Of a DNA stretch of 64,000 nucleotides, positions 43,883 to 52,072 are shown piece after piece; the first letter of the stretch is position 1, and each line of letters starts with the position of its first letter. Below the pieces are notes generated by a model. The model was not told where the DNA came from, searched no databases, and saw only the letters and a program-made list of their open reading frames with translations. The stretch is from Calditrichia bacterium. GTDB taxonomy: Bacteria > Calditrichota > Calditrichia > Calditrichales > J004. The stretch spans positions 62,001 to 126,000 of the forward strand of contig JACKAO010000004.1 in the NCBI GenBank assembly GCA_020635035.1, in the 5' to 3' direction. Made by a program: the position numbers and the translations under genes.

Positions 43883-45337
43883 TTACTCAGGGACGACACG
43901 CCACATTGGATTGGCTTTAGCTTTATACATAAAAGCGTAATGAAGAATGTGCTTTAACCAGTGTCCTGCCAGACCAATCTCGCCGCTGGTGTAACTCAAA
44001 TCACGGCCTGTACCGGGATATTTTTCGAAATCAGGAATGATCGGAAACATGGTCATGGTGACGCCGGTTCCACCGAATAGTCCTGCCCCGGCTGAAGCAA
44101 TACAGGCAGCGCCCATGTTTGCCATCGATGCTTTATGAGTTGGTCCGTCTGAGCCATTTATCATGTCGGCAATACTATAAGCAACAAGTCGGGCCATTAC
44201 TCCGGAAGGCATACCTGTCCGTGGGGGTGTGGGATTTATAGGTGTACCGTTTGGACTTTTCATGGGTTTTGAGATGCCATGCGGTGGTGCAAAGGCAATT
44301 CCTATCGCAAAAATATTTTTATAATCAGGGTTCTGATAGGTTGACGGCCAGTCAGATGGTTTCCACTCTTCATAGGATTTTGCTGTGTAGTCGGCATCAA
44401 CTTTCATAAAGCCGTTGGCTGCAAAAAGTTTGTCTGTAATATCACCACCTTTTTTGTCATACGATTTTAAGCCGACGCCTGAAAAAGGCGGCAGCAGCAT
44501 GGCAAAATCAAAATCTTCTGTTTTGCTTTCACCGTCAAGATTTTCATAAGCGATTTGTTTTTCCCCGACATCGTTGACATGAGCACGGGTTATCCAGCGC
44601 ATATTACGTTCCGTAAAAAGTGATTCAGCAAAAATACGGCTGTGCGTGATATAACCGCCCCGTTTGATATGCATGCCGCCAATTCCGAAATCACCCAGTT
44701 CCTGTTCGTTGGAAATCCATGTAATGTTGGCCTTATCACGTACTCCGGCTTTACGAAGCTCATATTCAAGATTGAAAATGTATTCAAAGGCTGCTCCCTG
44801 ACATGTACAAGTACCATGACCGGTTCCAACCAGAAAATTTTTCTGCTCGCCTTTTTTCATTTGACCGATCATTTCCTGGAGTTCAGAAGCTGTATCAGCT
44901 GCATGACCGTAGGTACAAACGGAAAGACTGTTTTTCTCAGGGCCAAGTCCATTTGTAGCTTCAAATTTCAGTTTAGGGCCGGTGGCATTGATCAGATAAT
45001 CGTAGGTAATTGTTTCAATCTGGCCTTGTTTTTCCGGGCTGGTATATTGAATAGTAACAAAAGGTGTTGTGGAATCTTCATTACCTTCAGGATGAATGCT
45101 CAATGCTTTTGCCTGGTGAAAAACAATTCCCGATTTTTTATAAACCGGTGCCAACTCAAACGTAACTTTTTCCGGTTTCATCCAGCCTACGCCCACCCAA
45201 ATATTTGAAGGAATCCAGTTCCATTTGCTATTGGGGGATATTACAACGATCTCGTGTTGGTGATTTAGTTTGTGCCTGGCATGAAGTGCCGCGGTATGCC
45301 CGCCTATGCCTGCACCTAAAATAAGTAAACGTGCCAT
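43883..45337 (-). CDS. sqr: Sulfide:quinone oxidoreductase-like flavoprotein
   Basis: 484 aa from ATG 45337 (GGAGCG site; the frame extends further upstream without one). FAD fold start LLILGAGIGGHTAALHARHK, second dinucleotide region, cysteines at CTYGHA, HGTCTCQG and ACIASAG that fit the redox-active positions of SQR, and a C-terminal amphipathic membrane segment GHWLKHILHYAFMYKAKANP. SQR oxidises sulfide at the membrane face and reduces quinone. The exact SQR type cannot be set by eye, and a related NAD(P)/FAD quinone reductase remains possible. Confidence 0.82.
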   Translation of the reverse strand: MARLLILGAGIGGHTAALHARHKLNHQHEIVVISPNSKWNWIPSNIWVGVGWMKPEKVTFELAPVYKKSGIVFHQAKALSIHPEGNEDSTTPFVTIQYTSPEKQGQIETITYDYLINATGPKLKFEATNGLGPEKNSLSVCTYGHAADTASELQEMIGQMKKGEQKNFLVGTGHGTCTCQGAAFEYIFNLEYELRKAGVRDKANITWISNEQELGDFGIGGMHIKRGGYITHSRIFAESLFTERNMRWITRAHVNDVGEKQIAYENLDGESKTEDFDFAMLLPPFSGVGLKSYDKKGGDITDKLFAANGFMKVDADYTAKSYEEWKPSDWPSTYQNPDYKNIFAIGIAFAPPHGISKPMKSPNGTPINPTPPRTGMPSGVMARLVAYSIADMINGSDGPTHKASMANMGAACIASAGAGLFGGTGVTMTMFPIIPDFEKYPGTGRDLSYTSGEIGLAGHWLKHILHYAFMYKAKANPMWRVVPE

Positions 45338-45553
45338 TGACGCTCCTTTCGGATAACGTTTTGTTGTTGTGGAATATGAATAAAAGGAAGTATTTTTATA
45401 GATGTAAGAATACAAAAAAAAGTTACAAAAGGATAATTAAAATCTAAAATTGAAATTTAATTGCAGGCTAACTTAAAAAACTTAACATTAAGTCGAAATT
45501 CTCTACAAACTATTTTCACTTAAAATTAATTACTTCCAGGATTTTGGACTGCG

Positions 45554-46429
45554 ATGCATTGGCATAAACCGAATTGGATTAAAACTTCATTAATTTTAAT
45601 TGCCTTAAATCTGTCTTTATTGGCGCAAAAAACAGAATTAAAATTCCGTAATCTTGGTCTAAAGGATGGTCTATCCCAGGGCACGGTTCAATCTATTGTG
45701 CAGGATAAAAAAGGATTTATCTGGATTGCAACCGAGGACGGGCTTAACCGCTACGATGGGAATCGATTTAGTGTTTTTAAACATGATCCCGATGATTTAA
45801 ATTCGCTGGCAAGTAATGATTTATGGGTTATTTTTGTTGATCCAAAAAATTGTCTCTGGATTGGAACTTATCAGCAGGGACTTGATAAATTCGACCCGTC
45901 AACAGGTAAATTCCGGCATTTTACATCAGATCTAAAAGATTCATCTAGAATAAGCAGTAACACTATCAGAGCTCTGGCAGCAGATAATAAAGGTAATCTT
46001 TGGGTTGGCACCCGGGATGGCGGGTTAAACAAAATTAATCTAAACAACAACAAGGTAACTCGAATCAGTGAATCAATTATTGATGAAAAAATTCGGGCAA
46101 TCCTTATCGATGACAACAATTGTCTATGGCTTGGCACGCATAAAGGATTAGTTTATTTTAATCCGGATGAAAATAGTGTAAAACACTTTACACACACCCC
46201 CGCCAATAAATTCAGCATCAGCAACAATAATATCCGCTCCATCTGTAATGGAGATAAAAATACACTGTGGATTGCAACACAAAACGGACTAAACCATTTT
46301 GATCCTGAATCAGAGAAGTTTAATCGTTACGATGTAGAATCCGGATTAAGCAGTAATGATTTGCGTTCAGTCGTAATGATGAAGGGTAAAATCTGGGTTG
46401 TAACCACCAGAGACGGATTAAATGAATGA
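45554..46429 (+). CDS. Propeller sensor kinase, N-terminal part (gene split by frameshift)
   Basis: Encodes a signal peptide (about 1-22, LSLLAQ) and the first blades of a two-component-regulator propeller: repeats GLSQGTVQSIVQDKKGFIWI, NDLWVIFVDPKNCLWIGT, NTIRALAADNKGNLWVGT (each one blade). The frame stops at 46429 in TRDGLNE just where the next blade should begin, and the following frame (46422 on) continues the propeller. About 15 residues of one blade also seem missing, so the break is a deletion plus frameshift, or an assembly error. Read with the next entry as one gene of about 960 codons. Confidence 0.8.
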   Translation: MHWHKPNWIKTSLILIALNLSLLAQKTELKFRNLGLKDGLSQGTVQSIVQDKKGFIWIATEDGLNRYDGNRFSVFKHDPDDLNSLASNDLWVIFVDPKNCLWIGTYQQGLDKFDPSTGKFRHFTSDLKDSSRISSNTIRALAADNKGNLWVGTRDGGLNKINLNNNKVTRISESIIDEKIRAILIDDNNCLWLGTHKGLVYFNPDENSVKHFTHTPANKFSISNNNIRSICNGDKNTLWIATQNGLNHFDPESEKFNRYDVESGLSSNDLRSVVMMKGKIWVVTTRDGLNE

Positions 46430-48437
46430 TCAGCTGAATCATCCTGTAATTTTTGCGATTGCCGAACAACCCGGGAAAAATCTTTGGTTTGGCGGACAGG
46501 AGAACGGGATAACACAATATTCTTATCAAACAGGGAAATTTACATATTTAAACGTTGACGCAAAGGATCATTTAAAAATCAGAAATAATGAAGTAAGGAG
46601 CATGCTTTTTGATAGCTCCGATAATTTATGGATAGGTTACATCTCAGCGGGAATTGAGTGTTTTAATGTCAAAAATGGATCAAAAATTCAATTTAAAAAT
46701 AATCCTAAAGATGAAAAGAGTCTAAGCGGAAACAATGTTCGAACATTTTATGAAGGTATGAATGGAGATTTCTGGATAGGTACATCTGGTGACGGATTAA
46801 ATCTGTTTAACAGAGATAAGAAATCTTTTCAACATTTTCAAAATGATCCGCAAGATTCTGCCAGTATCAGTTCTAATTATATAAATGCAATTATTCAGGA
46901 TAGCGAAGGTACCTATTGGGTTGCTACACGTAATGGAATAAATGTATTCCGCATGCAGGACAAAAGGACTAAGGAGAATGTAAAGTTTAAATCAATCAGA
47001 AATATTAAGGGCGATAAAAAATCGTTAAGTAATGACTATGTAATTTCAATTACCGAGGCCCGGAATGGTGATTTATGGTTTGGCACCATGACGGGGCTTA
47101 ACCATCTTAAAAGTAAAGAAAAAAGCAATCCGCAGTTTAGACGGTATTTCATGAAGGACGGTCTACCGAGCGATGTCGTATACGCTATTCTTGAAGATAA
47201 AAAAGGCATGTTGTGGCTGAGTACAAATAAGGGAATTTCAAAATTTAATCCCCAAACAAAAACGTTTATTAATTATAATACAAGCGATGGTCTTATAAAT
47301 CTGGAATATAACTCTGAAGCTGCTTTTAAATCATCCAAAGGCTATTTTATATTTGGGGGAGTGAATGGCGTTGACATGTTTAACCCGGATAGTTTTGAAC
47401 TGAGTTCATTTAACCCAGCTGTGGAAATTACTTCCTTCTTTGTTCATCAAAAGCCATTTTCAGTAAACAATGGTCTATTCTTTAAGGACGATATTAATCT
47501 TTCTTATAAGGATAATTATTTTTCATTTGAATTCAGTGTGCTGGATTATTCGAATCCGGAAAAAATCAAGTATCGTTATAGATTAAGCGGATTGGATAAT
47601 GACTGGATAGAAAGTAACCGTAACTTTGCCAATTATACCGATGTGAAACCTGGCGTTTATGAATTTATAGTTAACGGGACGAATGGCGATGGCCGGTGGA
47701 GTAAAAATTCCAGTCACTTAAATATTGTTATTTCACCGCCTTTTTGGGCAACCATCTGGTTCAGATTTCTGATTATTCTTCTGTTTATAGGTCTTTTCTA
47801 TGGATTACATCGCTACCGGGTTAATAATCTGCTGAAGCTTGAAAAACTGCGTATAAAAATCGCCAGTGATCTTCACGATGATATTGGTGCAAATCTAACG
47901 CAGATTGCTTTAAGATCAGATTTAATGGCTCAAGGTATTGTGCAGGATGATAAACAAGGTTACCTGCATGGAATTGCAGAAATGAGTAGACAGGTAGTCA
48001 AAAGCCTTTCTGATCTTGTCTGGGCTATTGATTCACGAAATGATACATTGGAAAAGTTGGCTTCAAGAATGAAGCAATTGGCACTTGATGTTTTTGAGCC
48101 GAATAATATCGATTGTGTTTTCACCAGTAAAGGATTTGAAAAAACTGCAAAATTGGATGTTGATATCAGACAGAACCTTTACCTGATATTTAAGGAAGCC
48201 GTTAATAATATCGTAAAACACTCTGGTTCAGATCATGTTGAGATAGTGCTGGATAATACTAATGAGAAATTCAGGCTTGAGATTAAAGATAATGGAAACG
48301 GTTTTGAAAACACTTTAGATAATCCCGGAAATGGCTTGAAAAATATGAAAATGCGTGCTGTACAGCTTAAAGCCAATCTTAATATTACAGCAACGAAAAA
48401 GGGTGTAACCATCCTGCTGGAAAGGTCAAGATTCTGA
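46422..48437 (+). CDS. Propeller sensor kinase, C-terminal part: remaining propeller, Y_Y_Y, TM and HisKA_3/HATPase
   Basis: 671 codons overlapping the previous frame by 8 bases. Further propeller blades (to about 330), a Y_Y_Y domain (RYRLSGLDNDWIES...NGTNGDGRWS), one TM helix (about 440-465), then a HisKA_3 dimer domain with IASDLHDDIGANLTQI and a HATPase with EAVNNIVKHSG, DNGNGF and GNGLKNM. The kinase half is intact and of the NarX/DesK type, paired with the LuxR-type regulator 72 bases downstream. Without the N-terminal half it lacks a signal peptide, so sensing is probably broken unless the frameshift is an artefact. Confidence 0.8.
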   Translation: MNDQLNHPVIFAIAEQPGKNLWFGGQENGITQYSYQTGKFTYLNVDAKDHLKIRNNEVRSMLFDSSDNLWIGYISAGIECFNVKNGSKIQFKNNPKDEKSLSGNNVRTFYEGMNGDFWIGTSGDGLNLFNRDKKSFQHFQNDPQDSASISSNYINAIIQDSEGTYWVATRNGINVFRMQDKRTKENVKFKSIRNIKGDKKSLSNDYVISITEARNGDLWFGTMTGLNHLKSKEKSNPQFRRYFMKDGLPSDVVYAILEDKKGMLWLSTNKGISKFNPQTKTFINYNTSDGLINLEYNSEAAFKSSKGYFIFGGVNGVDMFNPDSFELSSFNPAVEITSFFVHQKPFSVNNGLFFKDDINLSYKDNYFSFEFSVLDYSNPEKIKYRYRLSGLDNDWIESNRNFANYTDVKPGVYEFIVNGTNGDGRWSKNSSHLNIVISPPFWATIWFRFLIILLFIGLFYGLHRYRVNNLLKLEKLRIKIASDLHDDIGANLTQIALRSDLMAQGIVQDDKQGYLHGIAEMSRQVVKSLSDLVWAIDSRNDTLEKLASRMKQLALDVFEPNNIDCVFTSKGFEKTAKLDVDIRQNLYLIFKEAVNNIVKHSGSDHVEIVLDNTNEKFRLEIKDNGNGFENTLDNPGNGLKNMKMRAVQLKANLNITATKKGVTILLERSRF

Positions 48438-48454
48438 TCGCATTCTCATGCGAT
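48437..48454. promoter_or_regulatory. 18-bp palindrome, copy 1 (operator candidate)
   Basis: ATCGCATTCTCATGCGAT: perfect 7-bp arms ATCGCAT/ATGCGAT around TCTC. Begins on the last base of the kinase stop codon and lies 54 bases before the response regulator start. An almost identical copy follows the regulator gene. Confidence 0.6.
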
Positions 48455-48508
48455 TTCTCATAAGGATCGATTGTTTAAATTACATCAAAATATTCCAGGG
48501 AGTTCCCG

Positions 48509-49144
48509 TTGCAAAAAATCACAATAGGTATAGTCGAAGATAATAATGATATCAGGTCTGTCGTAAGTACTTTTATTGAAAATCAACCTGAGTTTGAACT
48601 TTTTGTAAGCGCGCCTTCTGCAGAACATTTTTTGGAGTATTTTAAAACCGGGAATACTCCGGATATATTGATTATGGATATAGGTTTACCCGGCATGTCA
48701 GGTATAAGTGCCATGCCGCTTATTTTGGATAAAGCCCCTGAAACTAATATTATTATGTTCACTGTTTATGACAATCCTGAAAAAATTTTTGCCGCTTTGT
48801 GTGCAGGTGCAACTGGGTATCTGGTAAAATCAACACCGCTTGATCAGCTTAAAACAGCAATTCTGGATCTGCATAAAGGTGGATCTCCAATGTCTCCGGA
48901 AATCGCCAGAAGGGTTATTGAGCATTTTCAGCCACAGAAAAAAGAAAAGAAAATATCCCAGCTAAGTGACCGCGAAAAAGAAATTGTGGTTGGCCTGGTC
49001 GATGGCTTAAGCTACAAACTTGTTGCTGATAGGCTTGATATTTCAATCGATACAGTGCGACAACATATCCGCAATATTTATCGTAAACTACATGTCAATT
49101 CAAAAGCAGAAGTTATAACGATGTCTTTGCGTGGTGAAATTTAA
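48509..49144 (+). CDS. NarL/LuxR-family response regulator
   Basis: 211 aa, TTG start at 48509 with CAGGGAG upstream. Receiver with DILIMDIGLPG (phospho-acceptor Asp about 54) and a C-terminal LuxR helix-turn-helix (LSDREKEIVVGLVDGLSYKLVADRLDISIDTVRQHI, in two helices). The partner of the propeller kinase. Two near-identical palindromes flank the gene, consistent with binding by this dimeric regulator to control itself and the genes downstream (inference). Confidence 0.9.
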   Translation: MQKITIGIVEDNNDIRSVVSTFIENQPEFELFVSAPSAEHFLEYFKTGNTPDILIMDIGLPGMSGISAMPLILDKAPETNIIMFTVYDNPEKIFAALCAGATGYLVKSTPLDQLKTAILDLHKGGSPMSPEIARRVIEHFQPQKKEKKISQLSDREKEIVVGLVDGLSYKLVADRLDISIDTVRQHIRNIYRKLHVNSKAEVITMSLRGEI

Positions 49145-49192
49145 TCTAAGATACTTCTTCAAATATTAATCCCAAAATTTCTATTTACCTTT

Positions 49193-49210
49193 ATCGCATT
49201 TTCATGCGAT
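49193..49210. promoter_or_regulatory. 18-bp palindrome, copy 2 (operator candidate)
   Basis: ATCGCATTTTCATGCGAT: differs from copy 1 by a single loop base. Positioned 75 bases before the 49285 remnant and about 250 before the FG-GAP gene. The rest of 49145-49458 holds only the remnant described below. Confidence 0.6.
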
Positions 49211-49284
49211 TGAATTCAAAATCACTTTACATATTTTAAGTTTGTGAAAACAATACTTAAGGCCTCAATTAATATGGAAATTCA

Positions 49285-49380
49285 ATGATGAAATTATTTG
49301 CCAAATTAAGCATAGCCATTTTGCTTTCTTGTTCTTTGGGGTTTGCTCAAAATGACATTATATACATTGTGTTAATGTGA
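49285..49380 (+). pseudogene. Signal-peptide-only remnant of an exported protein
   Basis: 31 codons: a clean signal peptide (MKLFAKLSIAILLSCSLGFAQ) then DIIYIVLM and a stop. After a one-base shift the sequence goes on VNVNLQMDEI, recalling the V(T)FRVNM..Q motif that opens many secreted FCB proteins. No body of a protein follows before the next gene. Most simply a truncated pseudogene. A real tiny secreted peptide is the alternative. Confidence 0.45.
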
Positions 49381-49458
49381 ATCTTCAAATGGATGAAATT
49401 TGAAAATCTGACCTTTAAATGAATTTCCCTTTATTATGAAAATTAGAAGGAGTAAACC

Positions 49459-51639
49459 ATGTTAAGGAAAACCAACTTAATTGTTATTAATATATTAGCT
49501 ATAGTTTCATTGAGCTGGGCATCAGGGCCGTTTTTTAATACACGGATTGATTATCCCATGGGTGGGTATATCAATGTAATGACTGAAGGAGATTTTAATA
49601 ATGACGGTTACCCCGATTTTGCCTGCGGATCTAAAACTTATACCGGAGAAAATTTTACCCATATAAATATCTATAACAGCAACGGAGATGGAACATATCA
49701 GGAAGCTGTTTCTGTTGAAAGCGGCCGAAATATATCGGCAATTTGCAGCGGGGATTTTAATGGAGACGGCTGGGATGATCTCGTCACTATTACCAACAGT
49801 TCTGACATGAATATTATTGTGAACCAGGGCGATGGAACGCTTGTACTGGAGCATACTTATGCTGATTACTTTTCAAGCCGCATCAGCGTTCTTGATATGA
49901 ATAACGATGGTTTTGACGATATCCTGCATATGTTATCTTCCACTTTGGTAAGTGTGTTTTTTAGTAATGGTGATGGTTCATTCGAGATTAATGAGTATGG
50001 TGAAGGCTTAGTTAACTCATCGGTGAGTGTGGCCGGTACGATACTGCCTTGGGATGTCAATCACGACGAATATCCGGATTTGCTGATTTTCGGCAGCCAA
50101 AGTGTTTTTCCGGATACAGTCACATATTATTATCAACCGGCTTTTGCCACCTATATCAATAATGGGGACTCTACGTTTATATCAGAAGTTTTATATCAAT
50201 ATGGATCGTCTGCCTACGAAAATATAACTGATTTGGATCGCGGTTTTCTGAATGCGGATCAGGATGCAGATTTACTGTTGACCGATTATAATGGTGGCCG
50301 CATGATTTTTCTGGCAAACGGTGACGGAAGTTTTACAGTGGCTGATTCATTTAACCAGGATTTTACCATGTCAGCTGCCTGTGGGGATGTAAATGGCGAT
50401 GGAAAAAGCGATATCCTGATATGTGAAAATGAAACAGGAATTGTTTCAGTAAGAGTAAACAATGGTGATATAGATACTGATTTTTCTGATCCGGTCAGCT
50501 ACTATGGCAATTACTTCACAAATGCCAGCTTTGCCAGCAAGCTTGTTTGCCGGGATGTTAATAATGATCAGCGTGATGATATTTTATTATTCGATTGGAA
50601 TTTTTCTGTAATTCTTAATAATGGTGATGGCACTTTCCCTGAAAATAGTTATTTGGATGACATGGGTACGGAAATATTTGATATACTAACTGAAGATTTT
50701 AATGGTGATGGATTTAAAGACATTCTGACACTGGATGGATTTCTTTATGTAAAGTACGGAGATGGGGATGGTAACTTTATCGATCGTCAAAAAATTTCTG
50801 CAGGTTTAAGTGATCCACGGGGGTTATTTTCAGGTGACTTTAACAATGATGAAATAATGGATTTTGGGGTTGCAGGCATCGATGGATTTGTACCTTTTTA
50901 TGGTAAATCTGAAGGAGGATTTACATCTGGTGGGAACTGGCAGACAGGGATTGGATTTATGGGGGGCTATACCGGTGCCTGCGGTGATTTCAACAATGAT
51001 AACATAATGGATTTCTCGATTATATACAGCGGTGGATCATCCTTGCATATCATTCTCAGTGACAGTGTTGATGCATACCATGTTGATAATTATAGTATGG
51101 GAGATGGTAATGATGTAGCCATTGAGGATTTGGACGACGATGGCGACCTGGATATTGCAGTAGCTTCTTTTAACCAAAGCAACACGACCGGTGCTGTGCG
51201 TGTATTATTTAATGACGGGCAAGGGACATTTGGCTCGTTGAAAACAATGTTTACGGATTTTATGGCAACGGGACTGGTACTGGAAGACTTTGATGCCAAT
51301 GGATATAATGACATAGCTGTTACCCAATATGGTACATATGACGGCAATGTGTCGCTATATATGAATAATGGGGATAGTACTTTCACCGATCCGATCAAAT
51401 ATGCACAACTCTATGCTCCGGCCTTCAGGGATATCTGTTCCGCTGATATGAATAAGGATGGTTATCCAGATTTAATTGCATCTATTGAGATGTATGATGA
51501 ACTGGCTGTGTTAATAAATAGTGGTGATGGTACTTTTCCTGAGATTCATTACTACAATGCTGGTGATAATGTAAAGCTTTTGCTCTTGCTGATTTTAATG
51601 CAGATTCCACAATTGATGCGGCTGTTGCCAGTTCAGTAG
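49459..51639 (+). CDS. Secreted FG-GAP/VCBS repeat protein, frame-broken near the C-terminus
   Basis: 726 codons behind AGAAGGAG. Signal peptide about 1-21. About 13 calcium-binding-type repeats with D-x-(N/D)-x-D-G-x-x-D cores (DFNNDGYPD, DFNGDGWDD, DMNNDGFDD, DVNGDGKSD, DLDDDGDLD, DMNKDGYPD), expected to form an integrin-alpha-like beta-propeller on the cell surface. Reading ends in the out-of-frame tail VKLLLLLILMQ. In the +1 frame the next repeat continues (AFALADFNADSTIDAAVASS) toward a sorting tail at 51742-51990. So the natural gene ran to about 51990. Confidence 0.85.
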   Translation: MLRKTNLIVINILAIVSLSWASGPFFNTRIDYPMGGYINVMTEGDFNNDGYPDFACGSKTYTGENFTHINIYNSNGDGTYQEAVSVESGRNISAICSGDFNGDGWDDLVTITNSSDMNIIVNQGDGTLVLEHTYADYFSSRISVLDMNNDGFDDILHMLSSTLVSVFFSNGDGSFEINEYGEGLVNSSVSVAGTILPWDVNHDEYPDLLIFGSQSVFPDTVTYYYQPAFATYINNGDSTFISEVLYQYGSSAYENITDLDRGFLNADQDADLLLTDYNGGRMIFLANGDGSFTVADSFNQDFTMSAACGDVNGDGKSDILICENETGIVSVRVNNGDIDTDFSDPVSYYGNYFTNASFASKLVCRDVNNDQRDDILLFDWNFSVILNNGDGTFPENSYLDDMGTEIFDILTEDFNGDGFKDILTLDGFLYVKYGDGDGNFIDRQKISAGLSDPRGLFSGDFNNDEIMDFGVAGIDGFVPFYGKSEGGFTSGGNWQTGIGFMGGYTGACGDFNNDNIMDFSIIYSGGSSLHIILSDSVDAYHVDNYSMGDGNDVAIEDLDDDGDLDIAVASFNQSNTTGAVRVLFNDGQGTFGSLKTMFTDFMATGLVLEDFDANGYNDIAVTQYGTYDGNVSLYMNNGDSTFTDPIKYAQLYAPAFRDICSADMNKDGYPDLIASIEMYDELAVLINSGDGTFPEIHYYNAGDNVKLLLLLILMQIPQLMRLLPVQ

Positions 51640-51990
51640 CGGACAGGGATTTTGCTATCTGTTGTGGGGTCAGGATCCGCCACCGGCAACATCAATAGAC
51701 AGTGATTTCAGTAAGGTAAAATTACCGAAACTACGAGGTTATTGCAAAATTATCCCAATCCGTTTAATCCGGTTACAACAATTAATTATGCGCTTCCTGC
51801 TTCAGCAAAAGTCAATCTTACTATCCATAATACTTTAGGTCAAAAAGTTGCTGAGCTTGTTTCGGAATACCAAAATGCAGGATTTTATAAAGTGAATTGG
51901 GATGCTTCTGAATTATCAAGCGGACTTTATTATTATACTTTAAAAGCAGGTCATTTTGTTAATAGCAGGAAAATGTTACTCATAAAATAA
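51640..51990 (+). pseudogene. Detached C-terminus of the FG-GAP protein with T9SS-type sorting domain
   Basis: The last ~80 codons, in frame from 51742, read LLQNYPNPFNPVTTINYALP and end in NSRKMLLIK, a type A C-terminal sorting tail that targets proteins to the type IX secretion system. Between it and the main frame at least three shifts are needed (near 51573, 51650 and 51735). Without the tail the FG-GAP protein would not be anchored. Either true decay or clustered sequencing errors. Confidence 0.75.
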
Positions 51991-52020
51991 TTTCAAATGA
52001 TACCAGGAGCTGTACACAGA

Positions 52021-52048
52021 CCCGGAATTTTTGTATTCCGGGTTTTAA
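52021..52048 (+). terminator. Rho-independent terminator
   Basis: CCCGGAAT (52021-52028) / ATTCCGGG (52035-52042) stem then TTTT, right after the sorting-tail fragment. Confidence 0.8.
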
Positions 52049-52072
52049 ATGGTAAAGAGAATTAATTTTTTT

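Noticed and set aside
46422..46429. Programmed -1 frameshift joining the two kinase halves
   Set aside because: No slippery heptamer or obvious stimulatory structure, and the blade is also shortened.
48437..48454. Palindrome as a terminator after the kinase
   Set aside because: No T-run follows, and the same palindrome recurs after the regulator.
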